Assembly: GCA_019239775.1 (NCBI GenBank)
Contig: JAFAZN010000098.1
Coordinates: 1 to 64,000 of the forward strand
Source of the DNA: Chloroflexota bacterium
GTDB taxonomy: Bacteria; Chloroflexota; UBA6077; CF-72
Direction: 5' to 3'
DNA length: 64,000 nt
The notes beneath the pieces were generated by a model, which was given only the letters and a program-made list of their open reading frames with translations, had not been told where the DNA came from and did no database searches. Shown here one piece after another: positions 1 to 10,040 of this stretch. Within the stretch, counting starts at the first letter, position 1. The number at the start of each line of letters is the position of its first letter. Position numbers and translations under genes: made by a program.

Positions 1-80
1 CCGCCGCCGCGGCCGAGGCGTCGACTCAATGTCGCTGCCGCGCGGCCGGCCAGCAGGGCAGCGCTGAGTCGCGGCTTCAT
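1..80 (-). CDS. murT: Mur ligase family protein MurT, N-terminal fragment (runs off the left edge)
   Basis: Reading leftward from an ATG at 80-78 gives MKPRLSAALLAGRAAATLSR, then RLGRGGG, open to the window edge. The pattern of a short basic helix followed by S-R-x-L-G-R-G-G-G matches the start of MurT, the Mur-ligase-like subunit that with GatD amidates lipid II in Gram-positive-type cells. Only 26 codons are visible, so no ATP-binding motif can be checked. The adjacent plus-strand side is repeat DNA, so this would be the first gene of a leftward unit. Identity rests on this short N-terminal signature only. Confidence 0.5.
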   Translation of the reverse strand, partial: MKPRLSAALLAGRAAATLSRRLGRGG

Positions 81-120
81 GGTGGGTGGCCCCATTGTCG
101 CAAACGCACCTCCCTTCGCG

Positions 121-560
121 GGGGACATCACTCCGTGGGGTCATCACTCCGTGGGTTTGCACCTCGGTGAGGGACATCACTCCGTGGGACATCGCGTCCG
201 TGGGGTTGTACGTCCATGGGGTCATCACTCCCGTGGGACATCACTCCGTGCGGCATCACCTCCGTGGGGTTGCACCTCTGTGTGGTCATCACTCCCGTGG
301 GACATCACTCTGTGGGACGCACGTCCGTGGGGAATATCACTCCGTGACGGAGCGGGGCCATCACTCGGTGGGGACATCACGTCCGTGAGACACCACTCCC
401 GTGAGGGACTTCACCACGGACAGGATTCCACCTTGGTCGGGACCGTTTCTGCGTGAGGATTCAGTCCGCAAAGAATCACGTCCATGAGGAACCTCCACTC
501 TTTGGGTTCATCACCCCGTGGGGTCATCACCTCGTGTGGAGCCGCACTCCCGTGGGGGTA
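121..560 (+). repeat. Degenerate intergenic repeat tract, 14-18 bp units
   Basis: This 540 bp non-coding gap between the MurT fragment and the hydrolase holds about 20 imperfect units of the type CATCACTCC(C)GTGGGG, with variants ACGTCCGTGGGG and GCACCTCCGTGGGG. Many neighbouring units are separated by multiples of three, so several frames are open by accident. From about 402 to 483 the tract changes to a composite segment (ACTTCA..GGATTCCACC..GGTCGGG..ACCGTTTCTGCGT) that recurs at 55184-55264. I see no credible gene inside it. Confidence 0.85.
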
Positions 561-619
561 CTAACGTTCGGGCGAAAACCTACGCCGAAAAGTCCAATTC
601 GGAACAGTTCTTGCGTTTT

Positions 620-1618
620 ATGGTGTGGAGTATCTCGTTGATGGCCGTCGAGGCGCGCGCAACACAGACCACGAATCCTGGACAGACCCTGTTGCGCTAC
701 GCCTTGTGGGCAACGGCGGCAACTTTGGGCGTCTCGGGCGCCGCCACCGCGGCGATCACCGCCGCCTCGGGCTTTCTGGTGTACCAGTACGCCCGCGCAC
801 GCGGCCAATGGGGCACGGACGAGCCGCCCGAGGGCGTCGCCGAAGAAGTCACCTTTTCCTCGGAGAGTGACTCCATCCGACTGAGCGGCTGGTTCTTCCG
901 CGCCAGCGAAGTGCCTGCGCCGACCGTGGTGCTGTGTCACGGTATCTGGACCGGTCGTCGCGAGTGCCTGCCGCTGGCGTTGCGCTTTCAGGCGGCCGGC
1001 TACAACGTGCTCACATTCGACTTCCGCGCCCACGGCCTGAGTGAGGGACGGTTTACGAGTGTTGGACTCCACGAAACCAATGACGTTCTCGGGGCCGTGA
1101 AGTACGTGAAAAGCCGACCCGAGGTCGACCCGGCCAGAATTGGGGTGGTCGGATTTTCGATGGGGGCCGCCGCAACGATTCAAGCGGCGGCGCGCTGCCC
1201 GGACATTGCGGTTGTCGTGGCTGACAGTGCGTACGCCAGCTTCGTGGACGCCGCCAGGTACAGTTTCCGCCTGGTCACGCGCGTGCCGCACTTTCCGATC
1301 GCGCCAATGGCGATGCGCTGGGCGAAGTGGATCGTGAACGTCGACGCCAACCAGCTCCGACCCATCGACGTGATCGGGCAGATCGCGCCGCGGCCACTAC
1401 TGATCGCGCACGGCGAGCTCGACGAGATCGTGCCTGTGCGCCACGCGCATACGTTGTTCAAGGCGGCTGGCGAACCCAAAGAGCTGTGGATCGACCCCGT
1501 CGCACACCACGTCGGCGCGCGCGACAGCGACACCGACGCCTATTTTGCGCGGATAGAGCGGTTCGTCGGCGAGGCGTTCAGTCGCGTCGCTTCGGAGTGC
1601 GCGCGCCCCACGTCCTGA
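620..1618 (+). CDS. Membrane-anchored alpha/beta hydrolase
   Basis: A serine hydrolase of 332 residues from the ATG at 620. There is an N-terminal hydrophobic segment (about residues 24-50), so it is probably membrane-anchored with the catalytic domain outside. The fold is visible from the oxyanion-region motif VVLCHGIW, the nucleophile elbow GFSMG, the acid loop HGELDEIVP and a late AHH histidine. The substrate cannot be told; relatives are esterases and peptidases of the BAAT/DUF-type family. An ATG at 641, preceded by GTGGAG, is an equally possible start. The frame is open to 518 only because it runs back into repeat DNA. The 3' end overlaps the convergent transglutaminase gene by 41 bp. 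Confidence 0.8.
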   Translation: MVWSISLMAVEARATQTTNPGQTLLRYALWATAATLGVSGAATAAITAASGFLVYQYARARGQWGTDEPPEGVAEEVTFSSESDSIRLSGWFFRASEVPAPTVVLCHGIWTGRRECLPLALRFQAAGYNVLTFDFRAHGLSEGRFTSVGLHETNDVLGAVKYVKSRPEVDPARIGVVGFSMGAAATIQAAARCPDIAVVVADSAYASFVDAARYSFRLVTRVPHFPIAPMAMRWAKWIVNVDANQLRPIDVIGQIAPRPLLIAHGELDEIVPVRHAHTLFKAAGEPKELWIDPVAHHVGARDSDTDAYFARIERFVGEAFSRVASECARPTS

Positions 1619-3905
1619 GCAACTCAGGGTGACTGCGTGGCGGCAACGCCACGGAGGTGTCTTCGCCAAACCAGCTGCCCAACCGACGGCCGAACAGGCC
1701 ACGAATCACGTCGCGTCGTGCCGCTAACCAGCTTGGCCATGGGTCGCTCTTCGGCGGCCGCCCGGCGTACGTTGCCTCGACATAGGCACCTGTAAGCTCG
1801 TCAATCGCGGCGTGCGCACGAGGAACCTGGCGGCCCATGCGCTCGGCGACGTCCAGGGGTGTGTCTCCGCCACGAACCCGCAGAGCGCCGGACCAATGGC
1901 CGAGTCGAATCAGTTCCGCATAGGGGCGTTGGTACGGTTGGAGTGCAACCAGACCGCGGCGCCACAAAAGCGCCAGGACGCCGGCCGCGATGAGCCCGAC
2001 AACCAGCAGTCCGCCAATGGCCAGGAGGAGAATGCCCGGCAGCGTAAGCAGGAATGGGCGCGGGGCTACGGGCACGTCGCTGTCGCGAATAGCCAGCAGC
2101 TCGTCGAGCTCATCCGGCGTCAGCTCACCTGAATTCGCACCGATATCGGTTGCTGCTGGCGGAGGCTCAAGGGCTTGCGAGCTGTCTTCGACGCGTGGCG
2201 GGATCGCGCGGATCGACGATGGCTCGAAGGTGATCCAGCCATAGCGCGGGAAATATGCCTCCACCCAGCTGTGAGCATGGTTTTCGCGTACGATCGAGAG
2301 GCCCGTGTTTGGATCGAAATCACCAGGCGCGAACCCGGATGCCACCCGGGCTGGGACTCCTTCCGCGCGCAGCATGACCACCATCGCGGTGGCGAAGTAA
2401 TCGCAGTAGCCCTCCTTGGACTGGAACAGGAAATAGTCGATCCAATCCTGTTCGGGCGGCACGTTGGCGACGTGCGTCGTGTAGGTGTAGTTATCGCGCA
2501 GATACGTTTCCAGCGTGGCCGCTTTGTCGAAGGCGGACGTCGCACCGTTGGTGGCGGTGTGCGCGAGGTCCGCCACGCGGCGCGGGATGTTGCGCGGCAG
2601 CGGCAAGTAGCGCTCGCGGACCCAGGCCGGGTAATCCTCGCCAGCCGCGCGTAGCTCCTGCACCGTGGCGGTCGACACGGCGGAGATCACGGTGTAGCTC
2701 TGGTTTTGCTGCAGCGGTGAGTCAAACCGCACCGTCGCCACGTCGCTCGGATCGGCACGCGTATCGAGCTCGATGGGCGTGCTGAAGCGGAGCGGCGCGT
2801 CGGGCGCGAATGCCACCGTGGTCTTGCTCGCCAGCACCGTGACCTGGGCCGTGAGTAGCCCGCGCGACAGAGGGATGCTGTCCTGCGCCAGCAGGTCGGT
2901 GCTCGCAGGCAGAGCAATCGTCGACGTTTCGGAGCTGGTGATCGCCTGGCTTGCATAGCGATCGGCCGTGGTCGCACGGAGGTACAGCGGCCCGTCCGCT
3001 TTTACCTGCAGGACGGGGGTGTCGCCCAGGTCGAACGCGCCGCGCGGCGCCAGCGTGCGACCGAAACTCAAGCCACGTGCATTGCGTTCGCTGCCGTTGA
3101 GCGCGGCAAACCAGCGATCGAAATCGCCTTCCAGGCCCTGCCAGGGTGACGTCGCGCGATTCCAGCTGATGGCGACGTCGGGACTCGACACGTTCGCCGG
3201 CAACGCCCACGCGAGCGAGAGCATGCCGCCAGCCGCCACCGCGGTGCCGAGCAACACGTTGCCGACTACCCGCCAGTTCACCTTGAGCTGGGCGCGCCGC
3301 CAGAGTTCCGTGCGATTGGCCAGGTGTTGTGCGGCAAGCAGCAGGCAGGCGGCAAACGCGAACCAGCCCACGTAGCCGACCAGACTGGTCGAGGCGTAGG
3401 ACAGGTTCATCAGCAGGGCAATGCCGTTGAAGACGATCGCCAACCAGGGCGCGTTATCTCGGAAGAGCAACCAACCCGAGACAAGCCCGAGCAACCAGGC
3501 CAGCCCGGCCATGGCTAGCGCAAACACGAGCGGATCGTTGCTGACACCGCCGCCAGCGACGGCGTCGAACCAGCCGCCAAGGCGGGAGCCGAGTGCGTCG
3601 ATGCGGTCGGACAGCCTGGCGCCCTGGACCACACCGCTGTACACCCACGTGACGACCTCGAAACCAAGGACTGCCCCGAGCAGCAGCCCGATGGGCGCAA
3701 GGACCCGGGTGCGTTCGATGATATAGGCGGCCAGCAACCCGCCCAGGGCTATCCGAGCAAGCGGTTCGAGGTTCGGGACCCAGGCAGATTCACTGACTGA
3801 GTTGGGTGCCTGCACGATCAGCAGGCCGGCGGTGACCAGGACGGCAACGTCCAGGACGCGGAATCGGGTGCGCCCAAAATTGAGGCGGATCACTGGCGCG
3901 TCCAC
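1578..3905 (-). CDS. TgpA-type transglutaminase-like membrane protein (DUF3488/DUF4129)
   Basis: A 775-residue membrane protein. The first ~200 residues form about six transmembrane helices (DUF3488/TgpA N-terminus). A periplasm-side or external domain follows, then a transglutaminase core with catalytic Cys in GYCDYFATA (about residue 501) and His in NHAHSWVEAYFP (about 544), followed by GWITFEPS where an acid is expected. A last helix (PGILLLAIGGLLVVG) precedes a DUF4129 tail. It is the third gene of the moxR - DUF58 - tgpA set, a widespread module thought to act on cell-surface proteins. The start is GTG at 3905, overlapping the DUF58 gene by 16 bp; an overlapping ATG at 3907 is in the other frame. 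Confidence 0.9.
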   Translation of the reverse strand: MDAPVIRLNFGRTRFRVLDVAVLVTAGLLIVQAPNSVSESAWVPNLEPLARIALGGLLAAYIIERTRVLAPIGLLLGAVLGFEVVTWVYSGVVQGARLSDRIDALGSRLGGWFDAVAGGGVSNDPLVFALAMAGLAWLLGLVSGWLLFRDNAPWLAIVFNGIALLMNLSYASTSLVGYVGWFAFAACLLLAAQHLANRTELWRRAQLKVNWRVVGNVLLGTAVAAGGMLSLAWALPANVSSPDVAISWNRATSPWQGLEGDFDRWFAALNGSERNARGLSFGRTLAPRGAFDLGDTPVLQVKADGPLYLRATTADRYASQAITSSETSTIALPASTDLLAQDSIPLSRGLLTAQVTVLASKTTVAFAPDAPLRFSTPIELDTRADPSDVATVRFDSPLQQNQSYTVISAVSTATVQELRAAGEDYPAWVRERYLPLPRNIPRRVADLAHTATNGATSAFDKAATLETYLRDNYTYTTHVANVPPEQDWIDYFLFQSKEGYCDYFATAMVVMLRAEGVPARVASGFAPGDFDPNTGLSIVRENHAHSWVEAYFPRYGWITFEPSSIRAIPPRVEDSSQALEPPPAATDIGANSGELTPDELDELLAIRDSDVPVAPRPFLLTLPGILLLAIGGLLVVGLIAAGVLALLWRRGLVALQPYQRPYAELIRLGHWSGALRVRGGDTPLDVAERMGRQVPRAHAAIDELTGAYVEATYAGRPPKSDPWPSWLAARRDVIRGLFGRRLGSWFGEDTSVALPPRSHPELLRTWGARTPKRRD

Positions 3906-5107
3906 ATCGCCGCGCGCGGCGACGCAAGCGCGTGTTCCAGTCGATCGCCGCGTTTGACCAGATACATCGGAATGTGCGCCGCGGCAAGCGAGCTGACCAG
4001 CAGCAGCGTCGACGGCGCCTGGCCGAATGTTGCCGCCTCGATCAGTACTGCAGTGCTATGCACACCTCGGCCGTTGAGTGCCTGGCAAAAACGCGCCCAG
4101 CCTTCGGACGTATCGGGCGTGATCACAATCAGCGTCGAGCTGCGAGCGAATCGGCTGGTCTCGGCCGAGAGGAGTGCGGCGAGCGTGAGCGAGCTGCTCG
4201 CCCGCACCAGCGCAAGGACCTCCAGGATGCGCTCAGCCTGGCGCGGGCCTCTGTCCGCCGGCAGGGTGGCCGTCTGGGAAACCAATCCAACCGCACGGCC
4301 CTGGTCGAGCAGGTGTCGCGCCAGACTCGCGCAGGCCGTCACCGCGTATTCCTCGGTGCTCTCGAGTCCGCTGCCGGTATGTGCATCGACGTGTAGGTCG
4401 AGCACGATCCACACGTCCGCCGTCGGGTCCAGCTCGAACTCGCGCACCATCAAACGGTTGGTACGAGCGGTGGTCGGCCAGTGGATCCTGTTGAACGCGT
4501 CGCCTGGCCGATAGTCACGCACCGAGGTCACGTTGGGCGTACTGAACTGAACCCGCACGCCCTGGAGCGCGCCGCCCGGCAGCTCGCCAGGTACGCGGCC
4601 GAAAGCCGGCAGTGGAACGGCTTTCGGGAACACCACCACCGTGGTGCCATCCGCGAGCTTGCGGCTGGTGCGAAAGATGCCGAACGGATCACCGCTGGTT
4701 ACCCAGACCGGTCCGAGCGTAAACCTGCCTCTGCGAGTGCAGACAGATCGGAGCTCCCAGACCCTGCGGCCTACGGGGCCGAGACTGAGAACCCCGTCCA
4801 GGTGGTGGCCAGGTAGGTCAGAAGAGTCGTGCAGCTCGAGCCACAGGCGCGGCCACCACTGGCCGATACCTGGCAGAGACTCGAGGATCGCCTGCTCGAC
4901 GAACGTGTCGCCGACCTGGACCCTGGTGGCTCGATGCCTTCGGCGCAGCTCGAGGCCGCCGACGTTCCAGTTGGCCCACAACGCCGAGCCCGCCAGCAGG
5001 AGGCCGAGGGTGTACACCAGTAGCCACACCGCGTTCCAGCCGGTCGACAGCGCGAGCAATAAGAGGATGAGCCACAACCCCAAGAGAGCGGCGAGCTTCC
5101 GCCACAT
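3890..5107 (-). CDS. DUF58 domain protein
   Basis: A 405-residue protein with two N-terminal membrane helices (about residues 5-45) and a soluble part. It carries the DUF58 signature YRPGDAFNRIHWPTTARTN followed by LMVREFELDPTADVWIVLDL, which begins a von Willebrand A-like fold. It lies 3 bp after moxR and overlaps tgpA, so the three are co-transcribed. In the family, MoxR AAA+ ATPases are thought to remodel or activate VWA/DUF58 partners at the membrane; the specific role here is unknown. Start ATG at 5107. Confidence 0.9.
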   Translation of the reverse strand: MWRKLAALLGLWLILLLLALSTGWNAVWLLVYTLGLLLAGSALWANWNVGGLELRRRHRATRVQVGDTFVEQAILESLPGIGQWWPRLWLELHDSSDLPGHHLDGVLSLGPVGRRVWELRSVCTRRGRFTLGPVWVTSGDPFGIFRTSRKLADGTTVVVFPKAVPLPAFGRVPGELPGGALQGVRVQFSTPNVTSVRDYRPGDAFNRIHWPTTARTNRLMVREFELDPTADVWIVLDLHVDAHTGSGLESTEEYAVTACASLARHLLDQGRAVGLVSQTATLPADRGPRQAERILEVLALVRASSSLTLAALLSAETSRFARSSTLIVITPDTSEGWARFCQALNGRGVHSTAVLIEAATFGQAPSTLLLVSSLAAAHIPMYLVKRGDRLEHALASPRAAMWTRQ

Positions 5108-5110
5108 GGC

Positions 5111-6058
5111 TCAGGCAGGTACTCGAGAACCGGGGACTGGCACCTCTTGCAGGACGGAGGAGATCACGGCAGAGGCGGTGGCGTTGCGCATGCGCGCCTC
5201 GGGGCTCATGATCAGCCGGTGCGCCAGCGCGGCGACCGCCAGCGCTTTGACGTCGTCCGGAATGACGTAGTCGCGCCCAAGAAGCATCGCTCGCGCCTGC
5301 GCGGCGCGCATCAACGCCAGGCTCCCGCGGGGTGAGCCGCCGAGGTACACGTCAGGGTGCTCACGTGTCAGCCCGACAAGGTGCACGATGTAACGCTGCA
5401 ACTGCGGCTCCACATGAACAGACCGCACCGCGTGCTGCAACTGCTGCAGCTCTGACGCTGATGTAACCGCGCCAAGATCCTCTATGGGATGGCGCAGCAT
5501 CTGGCGCTGGAGGACGTCCACTTCGTCCGCAGGCGCCGGATAGCCGAGATGGATCCGGAGCAGGAACCGGTCGAGCTGTGCCTCGGGCAGTGGAAACGTG
5601 CCCTCATATTCGATCGGGTTTTGCGTCGCCAGGACCATGAATGGCACTGGCAGTGGACGCGTCACGCCTTCGACGGTGACCTGGTGCTCCTCCATCGCTT
5701 CGAGCAATGCTGACTGCGTCTTGGGGGTGGCGCGGTTGATCTCGTCGGCCAGGACGACGTGGGCGACAATAGGTCCGGCTCGAAACTCGAACTCGCCGGT
5801 GCGTTGGTTGTAGATCGAGACGCCGGTGACGTCCGAGGGCAGCAGGTCAGGCGTGAACTGGATGCGTTTGAAGGTGCAGCCCGTCGCGCGCGCCAGCGAC
5901 TTCGCCAGCATGGTCTTGCCGACGCCCGGGACATCTTCGATCAGCAGGTGACCGGCGGCAGCCAGACCGATGATCGCCAGCTCCGCCTCGGCGTGCTTGC
6001 CAATGAGGACCGTCTCGACCGCGGCAACAAGTTCCCGAAGGGTCTGTGTGCCGCTCAT
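5111..6058 (-). CDS. moxR: MoxR family AAA+ ATPase
   Basis: A 315-residue AAA+ chaperone-like ATPase. Walker A is [12 protein letters not shown], Walker B is [19 protein letters not shown], and the C-terminal lid holds [23 protein letters not shown] sequence, as in MoxR proteins. It starts with [10 protein letters not shown] at 6058, where the ATG overlaps the secA stop in ATGA; the frame is open further upstream only inside secA. It is followed within 3 bp by its usual DUF58 partner. It presumably acts on the DUF58/TgpA pair, but linkage to secA in one transcript may simply be operon packing. Confidence 0.93.
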   Translation of the reverse strand: MSGTQTLRELVAAVETVLIGKHAEAELAIIGLAAAGHLLIEDVPGVGKTMLAKSLARATGCTFKRIQFTPDLLPSDVTGVSIYNQRTGEFEFRAGPIVAHVVLADEINRATPKTQSALLEAMEEHQVTVEGVTRPLPVPFMVLATQNPIEYEGTFPLPEAQLDRFLLRIHLGYPAPADEVDVLQRQMLRHPIEDLGAVTSASELQQLQHAVRSVHVEPQLQRYIVHLVGLTREHPDVYLGGSPRGSLALMRAAQARAMLLGRDYVIPDDVKALAVAALAHRLIMSPEARMRNATASAVISSVLQEVPVPGSRVPA

Positions 6059-8871
6059 CGCGCAGTGTTGGCGCCATGACAAAACTTGTATTTCTTGCCC
6101 GAGCCGCACGGGCACTTCTGGTTCCGGCCGATCTTGGCAGGTGCAACGCGGGCACCCACCGCGTTCGTCGCGATGCGACGTTGCGGTTTAGCGGTGCCGT
6201 TACTGTCGCCTGACCCGCCTTCGCGGTCGGAGTTTTCGAACGCGCCCTCGGTCGGCGGCGGAGGCGGCGGCGCCTGCTGGCGCATCTGCAGGTGATAGAT
6301 GGCGTTCACGACGTCGGCCCGGATGTTGGCCTGCAGGTCGTCAAACATCCGCGCAGCTTCGACCTTGTACTCGATCAGGGGATCCTTCTGGCCGTACGCC
6401 CGCAGGCCAATGCCTTCGCGCAGGTCGTCGATGGCCGTCAGGTGCTGGATCCAGAGCCGATCCATGACGTTGAGCATCCAGATGCGCTCGAGCAGGCGCA
6501 TCTGCTCGTGCCCGAGCTCCTGCTCTTTGTGGTCGTAGGCTGCCTCAGACAGCTCCATCAGGTGATCGACCACTTCTTCGCGATCCGTCAGCCGCTCGAT
6601 CTCGTCCCAATCGAAGTTCTCCGGCATCGGGAAAATGCGCTCGACCTGTTGCCGCAGCGTCTCGACATCCCACTCGCGCCGATCGCCGCCGAGCGCCTCG
6701 TCGGTCAGCTCGACCAGCCGCTCCTCGACCCACTCCATGATGAGCGGCTTCAGATTTTCCTCGAACAGCACACGGTCCCGATCGCCGTACACCACATCGC
6801 GCTGGCGATTGAGCACGTCATCAAATTCGACGACGTGTTTGCGCTGATCGAAGTAGAACGCTTCAACTTTCTCCTGGGCGTTTTCGATAGCGCGACTGAC
6901 CCAGGAATGCTCCAGCGGAACGTCTTCTTCGAGGCCGAGCTTATCCATCAAATTCGCGATGGAAGCGCCGCCAAATCGCCGCATGAGCTCGTCTTCGAGC
7001 GAGACGAAGAAGCGTGATGAGCCCGGGTCGCCTTGGCGTCCCGCGCGTCCGCGCAACTGGTGATCGATGCGGCGCGCCTCATGCCGCTCGGTGCCGAGCA
7101 CGTGAAGTCCGCCAAGCAGCCGAACGCGGTCGGCGTCGCGCTCGCATTGGCGGTTCGCCTGCTCCCAGGCTGCCTGGCGTTGTTCATCGGTTGCTTCCTG
7201 GAGCGTGACGTCCTGTTTGCGGAGAATCTCTTCCACGAGTCCGTCAGGGTTGCCGCCCAGCAGGATGTCGACGCCACGACCAGCCATGTTCGTCGCAATC
7301 GTGACCGCGCCCGGCCGACCGGCTTGCGCGATCACCCATGCCTCACGCTCGTGCTGCTTCGCGTTGAGCACTTCGTGCGGTACACCGCGCCGCGACAGCA
7401 TCTCGTGCAGTCGCTCAGATTTCTCAACAGAGGTCGTGCCCACCAGTACTGGCCGGCCAATCTCGGCGAACTCGGCAATCTCGTCGATGACGGCGGAGAA
7501 CTTGGCGTCCTCTGTTTTGTAGACCAGGTCAGCCTGGTCGGCGCGGATCATCGGCTTGTGCGTTGGGATGACGACCACGTCCAGGTCGTAGATCTTCTGG
7601 AACTCTTCTCGCTCGGTCCAGGCGGTGCCGGTCATACCCGCGAGCTTTCCGTACATGCGGAAGTAGTTCTGGAAGGTAATCCGCGCCAGCGTGACGTTTT
7701 CGCGCTGTACCTGGACGCCCTCTTTGGCCTCGATGGCCTGGTGGAGGCCCTCGGAATAGCGACGGCCAGGCATCAACCGCCCGGTGAACTCGTCCACAAT
7801 GACGATCTCGCCTTCCGGGTTGACGATGTACTGATCGTCGAGATGGAAGAGGAACTGCGCTTTGAGCGCGTTGTCCAGGTAGTGCGTCAGTGGCGCGTTC
7901 TGCGGATCGTAGATGCTGCCGCTGAACTGCGGATTCATGCGCTGCAGCATCGATTCAACCTTGTCGATGCCACGATCGGTTGGTGTTACCGAGCGATACT
8001 TCTCGTCAATGAGGACGTCCGCATCAGGATCTGGTTCGTCGTCATCTTCGCCTTTGGCCATACCGACCAGGTTCTTGGCGACTGCCGAGAATACCGAGTA
8101 CAGCTTGTTGGCTTCTTCAGCGGGGCCCGAGATAATCAGCGGTGTCCGAGCCTCGTCAATGAGGATGTTGTCAACCTCGTCGACGATCGCGTAGTGCAGG
8201 GGTCGCTGGGCTTTCCGGTCTGGTTCCCAGACCATGTTGTCGCGCAGGTAGTCGAAACCGAACTCGTTGTTGGTCCCGTAGGTGATGTCGGCCTCGTAAG
8301 CCTCGCTGCGTTGTTCGACAGGTCGCCAGTGATTCAGGCGTTCATCCGGGTGCTTCTGCGGATCCTGATACTCGGGATCGTAGATCGCGGAAAACTCGTG
8401 GGCGATCACGCCCACTTTGAGCCCGAGCGCGGCGTACACCGGGCCCATCCAGCCGCCGCCCAGGCGTGACAGGTAGTCATTGGGCGTCACCAGGTGGGCG
8501 CCCTTTTCTTCCAGCGCGTTGAGGTAGAGTGGCAGCGTGGCTACGAGGGTTTTGCCCTCGCCCGTCCTCATCTCCGCGATGCGGCCGGAGTGCAGCACGG
8601 CACCCGCGAGCATCTGGACGTCGTAATGGCGTTTGCCGATGGTTCTTGCCGCGGCTTCGCGGACGGCCGCGAACGCCTCTGGCAACAGGTCATCCAGACT
8701 TTCACCGGCCAGGAAACGGCCGCGGAACTCGGTGGTCTTGTCTTTCAGCGCGTCGTCGGAAAGGGCCTTGTAGTCCGATTCGAGGGCGTTGATCTGGGCC
8801 AGATACGGCCGCAGTTTTTTGATTTCACGTTCGGAGGGGTCACCGCCGAGCTTCGTGATCCAGTTGAGCAT
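6055..8871 (-). CDS. secA: Preprotein translocase ATPase SecA
   Basis: The full-length 938-residue motor of the Sec pathway, which drives unfolded preproteins through SecYEG. The order is canonical: [10 protein letters not shown] start, Walker [17 protein letters not shown], Walker B region [20 protein letters not shown], helicase motifs [18 protein letters not shown] and [18 protein letters not shown], then [21 protein letters not shown] linker of prolines leads to the C-terminal zinc-binding SEC-C motif [14 protein letters not shown], which binds SecB or ribosomes in other species. An acidic insert ([13 protein letters not shown]) sits near residue 275. It lies 53 bp downstream of prs; moxR overlaps its stop. 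Confidence 0.98.
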   Translation of the reverse strand: MLNWITKLGGDPSEREIKKLRPYLAQINALESDYKALSDDALKDKTTEFRGRFLAGESLDDLLPEAFAAVREAAARTIGKRHYDVQMLAGAVLHSGRIAEMRTGEGKTLVATLPLYLNALEEKGAHLVTPNDYLSRLGGGWMGPVYAALGLKVGVIAHEFSAIYDPEYQDPQKHPDERLNHWRPVEQRSEAYEADITYGTNNEFGFDYLRDNMVWEPDRKAQRPLHYAIVDEVDNILIDEARTPLIISGPAEEANKLYSVFSAVAKNLVGMAKGEDDDEPDPDADVLIDEKYRSVTPTDRGIDKVESMLQRMNPQFSGSIYDPQNAPLTHYLDNALKAQFLFHLDDQYIVNPEGEIVIVDEFTGRLMPGRRYSEGLHQAIEAKEGVQVQRENVTLARITFQNYFRMYGKLAGMTGTAWTEREEFQKIYDLDVVVIPTHKPMIRADQADLVYKTEDAKFSAVIDEIAEFAEIGRPVLVGTTSVEKSERLHEMLSRRGVPHEVLNAKQHEREAWVIAQAGRPGAVTIATNMAGRGVDILLGGNPDGLVEEILRKQDVTLQEATDEQRQAAWEQANRQCERDADRVRLLGGLHVLGTERHEARRIDHQLRGRAGRQGDPGSSRFFVSLEDELMRRFGGASIANLMDKLGLEEDVPLEHSWVSRAIENAQEKVEAFYFDQRKHVVEFDDVLNRQRDVVYGDRDRVLFEENLKPLIMEWVEERLVELTDEALGGDRREWDVETLRQQVERIFPMPENFDWDEIERLTDREEVVDHLMELSEAAYDHKEQELGHEQMRLLERIWMLNVMDRLWIQHLTAIDDLREGIGLRAYGQKDPLIEYKVEAARMFDDLQANIRADVVNAIYHLQMRQQAPPPPPPTEGAFENSDREGGSGDSNGTAKPQRRIATNAVGARVAPAKIGRNQKCPCGSGKKYKFCHGANTAR

Positions 8872-8924
8872 GACTTTGGTAGGGCCGGTCTATTGTCCCC
8901 TATTGCGCCCCTCTCGGCTAGCTA

Positions 8925-9881
8925 TTAGACAGGGGCCCCGAACATCGCCCCCACGGACTCGCCCGTATGAATACGCGCGATGGCCTCACCAAATAGCAAG
9001 GAGACCGACAGCACGGTCATGTTCGGCAGCCGTTTGCGCAGCGGCATCTGCACCGTGTCGGTCACGATCAGCTCTTCGATCGGCGAATTGCGCAAACGTT
9101 CGACCGCCGGCCCCGTCAGAAGCGCGTGTGTGGCCGCGGCGTACACCGCGCGCGCACCGGCACGGCGAACGATCTCCGCGGCACCAACAATTGAACCGGC
9201 GGTGTCGATCTCGTCGTCCACGATGATGGCCGACTTGCCCCGCACATCGCCGATGACCCCAAGCGACTCGCTGCTGCTGTTGTTGCCGAGGCGCCGTTTT
9301 TCGACGAAGGCGACCGAAGCGCCGATCATGTCCGCGAAGTTGCGCGCTCGCTTGGCGAAGCCCAGGTCGCCGGCGACCACCACCGGATCGATCATCTCCA
9401 TGCCGATGACGTAGTCGCGCAGGAGCGGCTGCATGGCGGTCAGCTCGTCGACGGGAATGTTGAAGAAGCCCTGCACCTGGCCAGCGTGCAGGTCGATGGT
9501 CAGCAACCGGTTGGCGCCGGCCGTCTGCAGCATGTCGGCCACGAGCCGCGCGGTGATCGGTACGCGCGGCTGGTCCTTCTTATCCGAACGCGCGTAGGAG
9601 AAATACGGGACGACGGCCGTGATGCGACTGGCTGATGCGCGTTTGAGGGCGTCGATCATGATGAGCAGCTCGAGGATCGAGTCGCTCACGTTGGGATACG
9701 TGGGCTGGATGACGAAGACGTCGTGCTCGCGGACGTTCTGGTTGATCTTGGGGAAGATGTTTTCGTTAGAGAACTTGACGACTTCGGCCTTGCCCAGGGG
9801 TACCCCGAGATAGCTGCAGATGGCCTGAGCGAGCTCAGGGTGTGCAGTCCCGCTGAAGATCGAAAGATCTCGGTAGACCAT
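8925..9881 (-). CDS. prs: Ribose-phosphate pyrophosphokinase (PRPP synthase)
   Basis: Makes 5-phosphoribosyl-1-diphosphate from ribose 5-phosphate and ATP for nucleotide, His and Trp synthesis. It has 318 residues from MVYRDLSIFSGTAHPELAQA. Visible motifs are the ATP-loop region YFSYARSDKKDQPR, the DLHAGQVQGFF ribose-phosphate region and the PRPP signature AIIVDDEIDTAGS. The start at 9881 is supported by a GAGGG sequence about 6 bases upstream; the much longer open frame to 10292 only reads through repeat DNA. A good sigma-70-like promoter lies 75-100 bp upstream. Confidence 0.97.
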   Translation of the reverse strand: MVYRDLSIFSGTAHPELAQAICSYLGVPLGKAEVVKFSNENIFPKINQNVREHDVFVIQPTYPNVSDSILELLIMIDALKRASASRITAVVPYFSYARSDKKDQPRVPITARLVADMLQTAGANRLLTIDLHAGQVQGFFNIPVDELTAMQPLLRDYVIGMEMIDPVVVAGDLGFAKRARNFADMIGASVAFVEKRRLGNNSSSESLGVIGDVRGKSAIIVDDEIDTAGSIVGAAEIVRRAGARAVYAAATHALLTGPAVERLRNSPIEELIVTDTVQMPLRKRLPNMTVLSVSLLFGEAIARIHTGESVGAMFGAPV

Positions 9882-9955
9882 CGGGAGCCCTCGACTTCGA
9901 GATTCGAACGCCTGCGGCGGGGGTGCCACAAGCGGGGCCGGCTGCATACGCCCAA

Positions 9956-9983
9956 AGTATAAGCGGGCGCCTGAGGCTGTTAA
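9956..9983 (-). promoter_or_regulatory. Predicted sigma-70 type promoter of prs
   Basis: On the minus strand TTAACA (9983-9978) is separated by 16 bp from TATACT (9961-9956). Each hexamer is one base off consensus. Transcription would start near 9949 and give a leader of about 68 bases before the prs ATG at 9881. Confidence 0.5.
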
Positions 9984-10040
9984 CGTTCGGACTCCATGCG
10001 CCGGCCACGCTCTTTTAGGGACGACCCCTCTGCGCAGAGG

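Noticed and set aside
79..456. Open frames of 100-125 codons across the first repeat tract
   Set aside because: They are low-complexity readings (HHSVG, WGHHS) of units spaced in multiples of three; both forward frames are open and neither has a ribosome site.
7033..8469. 478-codon frame opposite secA
   Set aside because: Antisense shadow of a clear SecA; no recognisable domain.
9895..9920. tRNA-like GTTCGAATC in the prs leader
   Set aside because: The flanking bases cannot form a T-stem, and no anticodon arm or acceptor stem is found nearby.
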